Below, piece by piece: positions 8,678 to 18,440 of a DNA stretch of 64,000 bases. Source of the stretch: Ornithinimicrobium avium (lineage in GTDB: Bacteria > Actinomycetota > Actinomycetes > Actinomycetales > Dermatophilaceae); NCBI RefSeq assembly GCF_003351765.1, contig NZ_CP031229.1, forward strand, positions 2,046,001 to 2,110,000. Reading direction: 5' to 3'. The stretch's first letter is position 1. Every line of letters starts with the position of its first letter. Below the pieces are notes generated by a model. The model ran no database searches and was not told the DNA's origin. It saw nothing but the letters and a program-made list of their open reading frames with translations. The translations under genes were made by a program, and so were the position numbers.

Positions 8678-8708
8678 GGCACCACCTCCCCCGGCCCGCG
8701 CGACTTCC

Positions 8709-8764
8709 CGACGGACGTCGTAGAGAACGACGGATACATCCGGCAGACTCTACGATTTCCGTCG
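8709..8764. repeat. 17-bp inverted repeat inside the importer operon
   Basis: The arms cgacggacgtcgtagag (8709-8725) and ctctacgatttccgtcg (8748-8764) pair at 15 of 17 positions around a 22-base loop. The loop itself contains CGGAT/ATCCG. In RNA this would be a strong stem-loop between the permease and ATPase cistrons. As DNA it could be an operator for an internal promoter. There is no T-run after it, so it is not a canonical intrinsic terminator. Confidence 0.6.
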
Positions 8765-8786
8765 TGAAGTGAGGAGACGCGCCCGC

Positions 8787-9638
8787 TCATCGCCCCTCCA
8801 GCTTGGGGTCGAGCCAGTCGCGCAGGCCGTCGCCGAAGAGGTTGAAGCCGAGCACCGACAGAGCGATCGCGCCGCCGGGGATGAGGGCCAGGTGCGGGGC
8901 GGAGCGCAGCGTGGTCTGCGCCTCGTAGAGCATCCGCCCCCACGAGGCCTGGCCGGTCGGGGTGCCCAGGCCGAGATAGGCCAGGGCCGCCTCGGCGAGG
9001 ATCGCGATCGCGAAGGACACCGAGGCCTGGACGATGACGAGCCCGGCCACGTTGGGCAGCACGTGCCGCCAGGCGATGCCCCAGGGCGAGCGGCCCGCGG
9101 ACCGGGCCGCCACGACATACTCGGTCCTCATCACCCCGAGCGCCCCCGACCGCGTGATCCGGGCGAAGGCGGGGATGGTGGCGATCCCGATCGCGATCAT
9201 CGCCACCCGTGTCGACCCGCCGTAGAGCGCGGCGAACATGATCGCGAGCAGCAGCGCCGGGAAGGCCAGCAGCACGTCGTTGGTGCGCATCACCAGCTGC
9301 CCGAACCACCCCGGCGACATCGCCGCGACGATCCCGACCGGGACCCCGACCCCGGCGGCCACGCCGACCGCGACGAGACCGACGGCCAGCGTGGTGCGGG
9401 CGCCGACGAGGATCTGGGTGAAGACGTCGCGGCGCAGCTTGTCGGTCCCGAGCCAGTGCTCGGCGTTGGGCGTCTGGTACGGCTCGACGGGCAGCACGCG
9501 CATCGGCTCCCAGGGCGTCCACACGTAGGACACCAGCGCCGCCACCACGATCAGCACGACGATGCTGCCGCCGATGAGCAGGCTGGGGTTGAGCGCGCGG
9601 CCGCTGGCGGTCGGCTCCTCGACGACGACCTCTGTCAT
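8787..9638 (-). CDS. Peptide ABC importer permease (OppC/DppC-like)
   Basis: This 283-residue inner-membrane permease opens with a cytosolic N-tail and a first helix (IGGSIVVLIVVAALVSYVW). It then shows the HWLGTDKLRRDVFTQILVGARTTL signature typical of DppC/OppC. The EAA loop region is EYVVAARSAGRSPWGIAWRHVLPN, which contacts the ATPases. About six membrane helices fit the family. The ATG at 9638 overlaps the stop of the upstream permease (ATGA). Longer in-frame starts add non-membrane, arginine-rich sequence and were rejected. It forms the channel together with the permease at 9635-10585. Confidence 0.94.
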   Translation of the reverse strand: MTEVVVEEPTASGRALNPSLLIGGSIVVLIVVAALVSYVWTPWEPMRVLPVEPYQTPNAEHWLGTDKLRRDVFTQILVGARTTLAVGLVAVGVAAGVGVPVGIVAAMSPGWFGQLVMRTNDVLLAFPALLLAIMFAALYGGSTRVAMIAIGIATIPAFARITRSGALGVMRTEYVVAARSAGRSPWGIAWRHVLPNVAGLVIVQASVSFAIAILAEAALAYLGLGTPTGQASWGRMLYEAQTTLRSAPHLALIPGGAIALSVLGFNLFGDGLRDWLDPKLEGR

Positions 9639-10585
9639 CGCGCGCCCGTCCGCAGCCGTGGGTCGATCACCAGGTAGAGCACGTCGACGAGGAAGTTGAT
9701 GAGCAGCACCGCGACGACGAGCACCATGACGACCGCCTGCACGGTGAGCAGCTCGCGCTTGGCCACCGAGTCCAGCAGCAGCGAGCCCAGCCCCGGGATC
9801 ACGAAGACCCGCTCGATGACGACCGCGCCGACCAGCAGCGTGGCCAGCTGGAGGCCGAGCACGGTCACGACCGGCACCGCGGCGTTGCGGAAGCCGTGCC
9901 GCACCAGCGCCTGCACGGGCCGCAGCCCCTTGGCGCGGGCGGTGCGCAGGTAGTCCTCGCGCAGCACGTCGAGCACCGCCGAGCGGACGTAGCGCGCGAG
10001 CACCGCGGCCTGGACCAGCGACAGCGAGACCACCGGCAGGACCAGCCGCCGCAGGAACCCGACGGGATCCTCCGCGGGCACCACCCAGCCGCCCGAGGGC
10101 ACCCAGCCCAGCCGCACCGCAAAGACCGAGATGAGCAGGATGCCGGCCAGGAACGCCGGCACCGCCACGCCGACCTGCGACAGCGCCGACATGACCACGC
10201 CGTCCCAGTGCCGGTGCCGCACCGCCATCCACACCCCGAACGGCACCGCGACGAGCACGGCCAGCACCATCGAGCACACCACCAGCCACAGCGTCACCTG
10301 GAGGCGGTCGGCGATCTGCGGGCCGATCGCCGCCCTGGACACGAACTCGATCCCGGGGTCCAGCGTCACCAGCCCGCGCACCCAGTCGAGGTACTGCACC
10401 AGCAGCGGCCGGTCCAGCCCGAACTGCGCGCGCATCTGCGCCACCGCCTCGTCGCTGGCGTTCAGCCCCAGCGCCACCCGTGCGGGATCGCCGGGCAGTA
10501 CCCGCATGAACCCGAAGACCACCACCGAGGCCACCGCGACGCTCAGCACCAGCACGAGCAGGCGCTGCAGCATTCTCAGGAGCAT
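9635..10585 (-). CDS. Peptide ABC importer permease (OppB/DppB-like)
   Basis: This 316-residue permease has the family N-terminus (RMLQRLLVLVLSVAVASVVVFGFMRVLPGDPA), the periplasmic FGLDRPLLVQYLDWVRGL segment, and the EAA-like DYLRTARAKGLRPVQALVRHGFRNA loop. The final helices include IERVFVIPGLGSLLLDSV, typical of DppB/OppB. ATG 10585 is used; ATG 10573 is an in-frame alternative, and neither has a clear ribosome-binding site. It follows the binding-protein gene by 40 bases and is translationally coupled to the second permease. Confidence 0.94.
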   Translation of the reverse strand: MLLRMLQRLLVLVLSVAVASVVVFGFMRVLPGDPARVALGLNASDEAVAQMRAQFGLDRPLLVQYLDWVRGLVTLDPGIEFVSRAAIGPQIADRLQVTLWLVVCSMVLAVLVAVPFGVWMAVRHRHWDGVVMSALSQVGVAVPAFLAGILLISVFAVRLGWVPSGGWVVPAEDPVGFLRRLVLPVVSLSLVQAAVLARYVRSAVLDVLREDYLRTARAKGLRPVQALVRHGFRNAAVPVVTVLGLQLATLLVGAVVIERVFVIPGLGSLLLDSVAKRELLTVQAVVMVLVVAVLLINFLVDVLYLVIDPRLRTGAR

Positions 10586-10625
10586 CGGGTATGCCGTGCA
10601 GCCGGGGGTCGGTGGTCGGGTCCGG

Positions 10626-12209
10626 TCAGCCGCGGGCCAGCGCGGCCAGCGGGAAGGACTCCTTGATCGCGTTCTGCGGCAGCCCGGTGATGTCGGGGTC
10701 GGCGACCATGAGGTTGGGCAGCAGGAAGAGGAAGTCGGCCGCGGCGTCCTCGCTGATGACCTTGGCGGCCTCCTTCATCTTCTCCACCTGCTCCGCCTCG
10801 GTGCCGCTGTCGGCCTCCTCGAAGAGCTTCTGGATCTGCGGGGTGCCGTAGGTCGTGTAGTAGTCCGGGTTGCCGAAGACGTTGGCCATGTCGCGCGGCT
10901 CGACGTGCGCGACGATCGACATGTCGTAGTCCTTGTTGGTGTAGACCGTCTCCAGCCAGGCCGACGGGAACTCCAGCTCGTCGATGGTGACGTCCAGGCC
11001 CACGTCCTCGAGCATCGACTCGACCACCGTGCCGCAGGAGACGGCGTAGGGCAGGGTCGGGATCCGCAGCCGCAGCTCCTGGCCCTCAGCGCCGGCCTCG
11101 GCGATCAGCTCCTCGGCCTTGTCCGGATCGAAGGGGTAGTCACCGGTGCGGTCCTCGTACCAGGGGTCGGTCGGCGGCACCATCGAGCCGATGAGCGTGC
11201 CGCGCCCGGCCCAGCAGGTGTCCATCAGGGCCTGGTGGTCGATGCCGTAGCGGATCGCCTGCCGCAGCTTCTTGTCGGCGAGCGGGTTGCCCTCCTGCTG
11301 GTTCATCGACAGCACGACCTCGCCGTTGGTGGTGCCCTCGACGATCTGGTAGTCGCCGCCCTCGAACTCCGAGAGCGACTCCGGCGCCTGCACCGTGGAG
11401 ACGATGTCGATCGCGTCGGTGAGCATGGCGTTGTTGAGCGCGTTGGCGTCCTTGAAGTAGTGCATCTCCACGGTCTTGAAGTACGGCTCGTCGCCGTGGT
11501 AGTCCTCGTTGCGCTCCAGGGTGATCTTGGAGCCGCGGTCCCAGCTGACGAAGGTGTAGGGGCCGGTGCCGACCGGCTCCTCGGCCAGGTTGCCCACGCC
11601 GTCGGTGTCGTACATCGCGCCGACGCGGGTGGTCAGCGCGTAGAGGAAGTTGTTGCTGGGCCGCGCGAGGGTCACCACGAGCGTGGTGTCGTCGGGAGCC
11701 TCGACGGTGTCGACGACGTCCATCTGGGACTTCAGGCTGGGGGTCCAGGCGTCGGACTTGACGCGCTCGATGGAGAACTTCGCGTCCTCGGCGGTGAAGT
11801 CCGCCCCGCTGGTGAAGGTGACTCCGTCCTGGAGGGTGAAGGTGTAGGTCAGGCGGTCGTCGCTGACCTCCCAGTCGGACGCGAGCGCGCCGACGATCTC
11901 GCCGCTGTCCACGTCGACGGTGACCAGCGTCTCGTAGACGTTGTCCAGCATCAGCTGCGGGATCGCCGCCCCGTCGGCGGTGCTGAAGTCCAGGCTCGCC
12001 GGTTCGGCGACCAGACCGACGCGCACGGTCTCGTCGCCGGCGCCCTCGGGCGGTGCGGCGGTGACCGGGCCGGTGCTCGGTGCCTCGTCCGTGCTCCCGG
12101 AGCTGGTCCGGGTGCTGGTGCCGGAGCCCGCGCTGCAGCCGGCCAGCAGGGCGGTGGTGGCCAGGGCGGCCACCAGGGCGCGGGTGCGTGTCGTCCTCGA
12201 CGTCGTCAT
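10626..12209 (-). CDS. Family 5 substrate-binding lipoprotein of peptide ABC importer 1
   Basis: This 527-residue exported lipoprotein has a basic N-terminus, a short hydrophobic segment and the lipobox LLAGC (Cys at about residue 25). A Ser/Thr-rich linker follows. The mature part has the SBP_bac_5 pattern: EPASLDFSTADGAAIPQLMLDNVYETL, then GVTFTSGADFTAEDAKFSIERV, then VGTGPYTFVSWDRGSKITLERNEDY. The family binds oligopeptides, dipeptides, nickel chelates or glycosides; the ligand cannot be read from sequence. It starts only nine bases after the sensor kinase stop, so importer and two-component system are very likely one transcript. Confidence 0.93.
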   Translation of the reverse strand: MTTSRTTRTRALVAALATTALLAGCSAGSGTSTRTSSGSTDEAPSTGPVTAAPPEGAGDETVRVGLVAEPASLDFSTADGAAIPQLMLDNVYETLVTVDVDSGEIVGALASDWEVSDDRLTYTFTLQDGVTFTSGADFTAEDAKFSIERVKSDAWTPSLKSQMDVVDTVEAPDDTTLVVTLARPSNNFLYALTTRVGAMYDTDGVGNLAEEPVGTGPYTFVSWDRGSKITLERNEDYHGDEPYFKTVEMHYFKDANALNNAMLTDAIDIVSTVQAPESLSEFEGGDYQIVEGTTNGEVVLSMNQQEGNPLADKKLRQAIRYGIDHQALMDTCWAGRGTLIGSMVPPTDPWYEDRTGDYPFDPDKAEELIAEAGAEGQELRLRIPTLPYAVSCGTVVESMLEDVGLDVTIDELEFPSAWLETVYTNKDYDMSIVAHVEPRDMANVFGNPDYYTTYGTPQIQKLFEEADSGTEAEQVEKMKEAAKVISEDAAADFLFLLPNLMVADPDITGLPQNAIKESFPLAALARG

Positions 12210-12218
12210 GGCACCGCA

Positions 12219-13619
12219 TCATCCTGCATCGGGCGGCCCGAGCGCTACCCGCCCCACCGCGGGCGGTCCAGGTCCGCCCGGCGGAAGGCGCAGGACGAAG
12301 CGGGCGCCACCGGCCGGCGAGGTCCCGATGGTCACCTCCCCGGCGTGCGCGGCCACGTGCCGCTGGACGATCGCCAGGCCCAGGCCCAGACCGGGCGTGG
12401 GGGTCGACCGGCCCCGGGAGAAGCGGTCGAAGACCTGGTCGCGCAGCGCCTGCGCGATCCCGGGCCCCGCGTCGTCGACCGTCACCGTCACCGCACCACC
12501 GTCGCGGGCGACGTGGACGCCGGTGCAGCCGCCGCCGTGGGTGTCGGCGTTGGCCACCAGGTTGACGACGACCCGCTCCAGCCGCCGCTTGTCGACCTCC
12601 ATCCGGGTGCCGACGGCGTCCGGGGCGACCGTGGTGACCACCCGGCCCGCGGTGCGGTCGGCGGCCCGGCGCACCAGGTCGGGCAGGTCCACCGGCTCCA
12701 GGTGCAGCGACTCCCCCGCATCGTGCCGCGAGACCTCCAGGAGGTCCACGACGAGGCGGCGGAACCGGTCGAGGTCGCCGGCCAGCAGCTCCACAGTCTC
12801 GGCCACCTCCGGCGGCATCGTCCCCGCGCGGTGACGGATCACCTCGACCGAGTTGAGCATCGTGGTCAGCGGGGTGCGCAGCTCGTGGCCGACGTCCGCG
12901 GCGAACCGGGCGTCCGCGATGACCCGGTGCTCCAGGTGCTGGGCGGTGTCGTTGAAGGAGGCCGCCAGCGGGTCCAGGTCCGGGTCGCCGGTCGGCCTGA
13001 GCCGGGCGTCGAGGCGGCCCCCGGCGATCGAGCGCGCCGCGTCCGTCACCGCGGTCAGCGGCCGGAGGGCGCGGTCGCTGGCGAGCCGCCCGAGCAGCGC
13101 GGCTGCCAGGGTCGTCAGCACCGCGGCGCCGGACAGCGTCCACCCCAGCCTGCGGACCGTCGCGTGCAGCGGGTCCAGCGGGAAGAGCTCGACGAGCACG
13201 TCCCCGTGGGACATCGGCTCGGCCGCCGCCAGCACCTTCAGCCCCAGCGCGGGTTCGTGGTAGGTCGTGGTGCCGGCGTCCCCGCGGCTCGCCGCGGTGA
13301 CCAGGTCCTCGGGCAGGTGGTCGGGCGTGATGTGCGGGTTGCTGCTCGCCCAGACCCGGCCGTGACGCACCAGGACCGCGCTGGAGTCCTGCCCGGGCAG
13401 CCCGTCCAGGATGACCGGCAGCGAGACCCGGCCGAGGGCGAGCTGGCGGTCGGTGGCCTGGGCGTTGACCGTGGCCTCGGCGACCGCGCTGGTCGTCCGC
13501 TCCGTCATCAGGGTGGTGCGCACCACCAGCCAGGCGGACAGCGAGATCCCGACCGAGAGCACCAGACCCAGGAGCGCGAAGCTGACCGAGATGCGGGCAC
13601 GCAGGCCGAGCGACCTCAT
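12219..13619 (-). CDS. Two-component sensor histidine kinase
   Basis: This is a 466-residue membrane kinase. An N-terminal helix (about 10-33) and a second helix near 155-178 flank a periplasmic sensor of about 120 residues. A HAMP linker follows (RLASDRALRPLTAVTDAARSIAGG). The HisKA motif DVGHELRTPLTTML puts the phospho-accepting His near residue 243. The HATPase N-box is LERVVVNLVANADTHGGG, and G-boxes appear as DDAGPGIA and GLGLGLAIV. The ATG overlaps the response-regulator stop (ATGA). The signal is unknown; co-transcription with a peptide-type importer suggests it senses the imported ligand or a related stress. Confidence 0.93.
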   Translation of the reverse strand: MRSLGLRARISVSFALLGLVLSVGISLSAWLVVRTTLMTERTTSAVAEATVNAQATDRQLALGRVSLPVILDGLPGQDSSAVLVRHGRVWASSNPHITPDHLPEDLVTAASRGDAGTTTYHEPALGLKVLAAAEPMSHGDVLVELFPLDPLHATVRRLGWTLSGAAVLTTLAAALLGRLASDRALRPLTAVTDAARSIAGGRLDARLRPTGDPDLDPLAASFNDTAQHLEHRVIADARFAADVGHELRTPLTTMLNSVEVIRHRAGTMPPEVAETVELLAGDLDRFRRLVVDLLEVSRHDAGESLHLEPVDLPDLVRRAADRTAGRVVTTVAPDAVGTRMEVDKRRLERVVVNLVANADTHGGGCTGVHVARDGGAVTVTVDDAGPGIAQALRDQVFDRFSRGRSTPTPGLGLGLAIVQRHVAAHAGEVTIGTSPAGGARFVLRLPPGGPGPPAVGRVALGPPDAG

Positions 13620-14317
13620 ACCTCGGGCCGCACCGCCAGCCGGTAGCCCAGCCCGCGCACGGTGACGACGTGCTCCGGGGAGGCGGGGTCGGCCTCGACC
13701 TTGGTGCGCAGGCGGCGGACGTGCACGTCCACGATGCGGCTGTCCCCGAAGTAGTCGTAGCCCCAGACCCGCTCCAGCAGGTGCTCCCGCGAGCAGATCC
13801 GACCCTCGGCGAGGGCGAGCTCGACGAGCAGGCGGTACTCGGTCCGCGTCACCGGCACCGTCTTCCCCGCGAGCCGCACGAGGCCGTCCTGCAGGCCGAT
13901 CTCCAGGTCGCCGGCCCGCACCCGCGTGCGGCCCGCGGCGGCTGCGGGGTGCGGCTCGGAGCGCCGCAGCAGGGCCCGGATCCGGGCGGCGAGCTCCTTG
14001 GCGACGAGCGGCTTGGTGACGTAGTCGTCCGCGCCCGCCTCCAGGCCGGCGACCACGTCGTGGCTGTCGGTGCGCGCGGTGACCATGATGATCGGGATGT
14101 CGCTGCGCCGGCGGATGGCACGGCAGACCGAGAAGCCGTCGGTGTCGGGGAGCATGAGGTCCAGCAGGACGACGTCGGGCGGCTCCTCCTCCGCGCGCTC
14201 CAGCCCCTGCGCCCCGTCGGCCGCCTGGTGCACGACGAACCCCTCGTCCTGCAGGGCCAGCGCAAGCACCTTGCGCACCCTGGGATCGTCCTCGACGAGC
14301 AGCACCGTGCGGGCCAC
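13616..14317 (-). CDS. OmpR-family response regulator
   Basis: This regulator of about 233 residues has a receiver domain (VLLVEDDPRVRKVL; phospho-acceptor Asp near 51 in VVLLDLMLPDTDG; switch Thr in MVTARTD; Lys in DDYVTKPLV). A winged-helix DNA-binding domain follows (LVRLAGKTVPVTRTEYRLL, SREHLLERVWGYDYFGDSRIVDVHVRRLRTKVE). The start is uncertain. GTG 14317 matches family length but its GGAGG is very close; GTG 14338 and GTG 14401 are also in frame. It heads the transcript with the kinase and importer 1 and is divergent from the importer 2 operon, so it may control both from the 200-base intergenic region. Confidence 0.92.
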   Translation of the reverse strand: MARTVLLVEDDPRVRKVLALALQDEGFVVHQAADGAQGLERAEEEPPDVVLLDLMLPDTDGFSVCRAIRRRSDIPIIMVTARTDSHDVVAGLEAGADDYVTKPLVAKELAARIRALLRRSEPHPAAAAGRTRVRAGDLEIGLQDGLVRLAGKTVPVTRTEYRLLVELALAEGRICSREHLLERVWGYDYFGDSRIVDVHVRRLRTKVEADPASPEHVVTVRGLGYRLAVRPEV

Positions 14318-14370
14318 GCCTCCAGCGTGCTCCGACACCCTGCGCGTCTGCTGGGAGTGTCGTGGGAGCG

Positions 14371-14405
14371 TCACGCGGTCGTCATGCGCGGGGATCCGCA
14401 CATGA
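14371..14405. promoter_or_regulatory. Operator-like palindrome and direct repeat upstream of the regulator gene
   Basis: Between the divergent regulator gene and importer 2 lies TCATGCGCGG (14382-14391), four bases, then CCGCACATGA (14396-14405): ten-base arms with one mismatch. Overlapping it, TCAC (14371) and TCAT (14382) start 11 bases apart, the spacing of tandem OmpR-family half-sites. Both features make this a candidate binding site for the adjacent response regulator. It also overlaps the possible upstream start codons of that gene. Confidence 0.5.
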
Positions 14406-14517
14406 CGCTCCTGTGACGGTCCTGCGACCTTTGCCCCGATCCTGCTCCTGGGCGCCCGGGTGCTTCCTAGCGTGGCCGGAGAGCCGCCCGGTCCGGGCGG
14501 AGGAAGGCAGGACGAAG

Positions 14518-16342
14518 ATGCAACAGCTCACGCGAAGCAGGAGGCTGGCGACCGCCGTGGTCCTGGCCGGCCTCACCCTCTCGGCGTGCTCCTCGGGGGG
14601 CGGCTCGGCAGGCTCCGCCGGACAACGCGGGGTCGACCGATGCGGCCCAGAGCACCGCCGAGGCCGTGACCGGAGGCACCCTAAACATGCTGGGTGCCGG
14701 CGACGTCGACAACATGGACCCGAACATCAGCTACTACTCGATCGGCTACCTGGCGCTGCGGCCCTGGAGCCGGCAGCTGTTCACCTACCCGGCCACGCCG
14801 GACCACACGACCGACGCCGTGCCGGACCTGGCCACCGAGCTGCCGACCACCGACAACGGCGGGGTGAGCCAGGACGGGCTCACCTACACGATCACGCTGC
14901 GCCCCGACGCGATGTGGAACACCTCGCCGGCGCGCCCGGTCACGGCGCGGGACGTCGTGCGCGGCATCAAGCGCACCTGCAACCCGGCCCTGCCCTTCGG
15001 CGGGCTGCCGGACTACGAGGACCTCATCAAGGGCTTCCAGTCCTTCTGCGACGGCTACGCCAAGGTGGGGACCAGCGCCAAGGAGATCGCGAACTACGCC
15101 GAGAACAACGACATCGCGGGCGTGCAGGCCAAGGACGACCACACCGTCGTCTTCACGCTGACCCACCCGGCGGCCTACTTCGTCGACATGCTGACGATGC
15201 CAGCCTTCTCGCCGGCGCCCAAGGAGTACGACCAGTACGTCCCGGGCAGCTCGGACCTGGCCCAGCACACGATCTCCGACGGTCCCTACCAGGTGGAGTC
15301 CTACTCCCCGACCAAGAAGATCGTCTACACCCGCAACCCGGCCTGGAAAGCCTCCAGCGACCCGGTCCGCAAGGCCTACGTGGACAAGATCGTCGTCGAC
15401 GAGACCGTCACCCAGGACTCGACGCAGCAGCAGCTGCAGACCGGCACCGCGAGCGCCGACATGGAGTTCGACAACTTCCCGCCGCCCTCGCAGCTGCCCG
15501 GGCTGCTGTCCAAGAAGGACCCGAACCTGACGATCGGGCCGACGGCCTCGTCCAACCCCTACCTCGTCTTCAACACCGCCTCGCCGAACAACGACGGGGC
15601 GCTGGGCAAGGCGCAGGTGCGCCAGGCGCTGTCCTACGCGATCGACCGCGCCTCGCTCATCCAGGTGCTCGGCGGCAAGGCCGTCAACGCGCCGCTGAGC
15701 CGGGTGCTGCCGACCAGCATCGTCGGTGGTGAGACGCCGTTCGACCTCTACCCGTTCGACACGGCCAAGGCGACCTCGATGCTCAAGGACGCCGGCGCCG
15801 ACGGCATGACGGTCAAGATCCTCTACCGCAACTCCTCCGAGGGCAGCACCAAGGTCTTCCAGACCGTGCAGCAGGAGCTCTCCAAGGCAGGGGTGAAGGT
15901 GGAGGGCGTCACCTCGCCGAACGCCGACTTCTACACGAAGTACCTCCAGGTGCCCTCCGTGGCCAGGCGCGGCGTGTGGGACATGGCGATCGCCGGCTGG
16001 GGCGCGGACTGGTACGGCAACGCCGCGCTGTCCTTCTTCAACCCGCTGTTCTCCGGCGAGCCCTCCTTCCCGCCGGTCGGCAGCAACTTCGGCCTGTACA
16101 GCTCCGAGGCGACCAACGCGCTGATCAAGCAGGCCGAGAGCGCCAAGACGCAGGACGAGGCGGCGCAGCTGTGGGCCAAGGCCGACAAGCAGGTCATGAC
16201 CGACGCGGCGTTCTTCCCGATCACCAACCCGCAGCAGGCGAACTACCACGCCTCGCAGGTGCACAACACGGTCTACGTGCCGGCGATCCAGAACTACGAC
16301 CCGACCAACGTCTGGCTGAGCCCGGACAAGCAGGGCGACTGA
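14518..16342 (+). pseudogene. Family 5 substrate-binding lipoprotein of importer 2, frameshifted after the lipobox
   Basis: The gene begins at ATG 14518 (AGGAAGG upstream) and encodes a lipoprotein signal peptide ending in TLSACSSGGGS. In this frame translation then becomes arginine-rich noise. The mature binding protein continues in the next frame from about 14628: DNAGSTDAAQ, then TGGTLNMLGAGDVDNMDPNIS and a full SBP_bac_5 domain to 16342. A single extra G in gccggacaac (about 14621-14630) explains the shift: removing one base joins the two halves cleanly. In the second frame the only start is GTG 14666, which would give a protein without a signal peptide. It is either a real frameshift or a sequencing/assembly error in a G-rich stretch. 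The rest of the importer operon is intact. Confidence 0.85.
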
Positions 16343-16380
16343 CCGCATACACCGGTCGACGGACGGGAAGGAGGAGGATC

Positions 16381-17399
<1,019 letters not shown>

Positions 17400-17403
<4 letters not shown>

Positions 17404-18440
17404 GCACCCCGCTGCTCCGGGTGGAGCACCTGACCAAGACCTTCGCACCGCTGGGGGGCGGGCTGCGTCGCGGCTCCGGCGGCACCGTCCACGCGGTCGA
17501 CGACGTCTCCCTGGAGATCGCCCCGGGCGAGACGCTCGGGCTGGTCGGCGAGACCGGCTGCGGCAAGTCCACCCTGGCGCGCTGCATCGCCCGGCTGCAC
17601 GACGTGAACGGGGGACGGATCCTCTTCGACGGGCGGGACGTGACGGTCCTGCAGGGAGCGCAGCTGCGCGAGCTGCGGCGCGAGGTGCAGATCATCTTCC
17701 AGGACCCCTACGGCTCCCTGAACCCGCGCCGCCGCGTCGGGTCGATCATCGCCGACCCCTTCGTCATCCACCGGCTGGGCAGCGGTCAGGAGATCCGGCG
17801 CAAGGTGCAGGACCTGATGGAGCTGGTGGGGCTCAATCCCGAGCACTACAACCGCTTCCCCGCGGAGTTCTCCGGCGGGCAGCGCCAGCGGATCGGGGTG
17901 GCCCGGGCCCTGGCCCTGCGGCCGCGGCTCGTCGTCTGCGACGAGCCGGTCTCGGCGCTCGACGTCTCGATCCAGGCGCAGATCATCAACCTGCTCGTCG
18001 ACCTGCAGGACGACCTGGGGCTGACCTACCTGTTCATCACGCACGACCTGTCGGTGGTGCGGCACGTCAGCGACCGGATCGCGGTCATGTACCTCGGGCA
18101 GATCGTCGAGGTGGCCCCGACCGAGGAGCTCTTCGCCTCCACCCGCCACCCCTACACGCGCTCGCTGCTCTCGGCCGTGCCCGTGCCCGACCCGGACCGG
18201 GCGGACAGCCGCGAGCGGATCGTGCTCACCGGTGACCTGCCCAGCCCGACGGACCCGCCCAGCGGGTGCCGCTTCCATACCCGCTGCCCCAAGGCGCGCC
18301 CGGAGTGCGCGTTGTCGCAGCCGCCGCTGGAGCCGACGTTCGACGACGCCGAGGACCACCGGGCCGCCTGCTTCTTCCCGCTGGAGCGCGGCGAGGTGCT
18401 CAGGACGCCGGACGTGGTCGGCGGGGGCGAGGAGCGATGA
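17400..18440 (+). CDS. Peptide ABC importer 2 ATPase (OppF/DppF-like)
   Basis: This is a 346-residue ATPase with GETGCGKST (Walker A), FQDPYGSLNPRRRVGSII (the OppF hallmark), FSGGQRQRIG (signature) and LVVCDEPVSALDVS (Walker B). The tail contains STRHPYTRSLLSAVPVPDP and a cysteine cluster (CRFHTRCPKARPEC). A glycine-rich insertion after LTKTFAPLGGG sits near residue 20. The start ATG overlaps the previous stop and its own stop overlaps the permease start (ATGA), so the middle cistrons of the operon are translationally coupled. Confidence 0.94.

Noticed and set aside
10131..13646. Very long plus-strand open frame (over 1100 codons) opposite the binding protein and kinase genes
   Set aside because: It is a shadow of the minus-strand genes in G+C-rich DNA. 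The translation is Gly/Arg/Val/His-rich without domains, while the opposite strand encodes complete families. The same applies to the long frames at 22718-26140 (+) and 60746-63301 (-).
14666..16342. GTG 14666 as the true start of importer 2 binding protein
   Set aside because: It would lack any signal peptide, while an intact lipoprotein signal peptide with ribosome-binding site lies just upstream in another frame.
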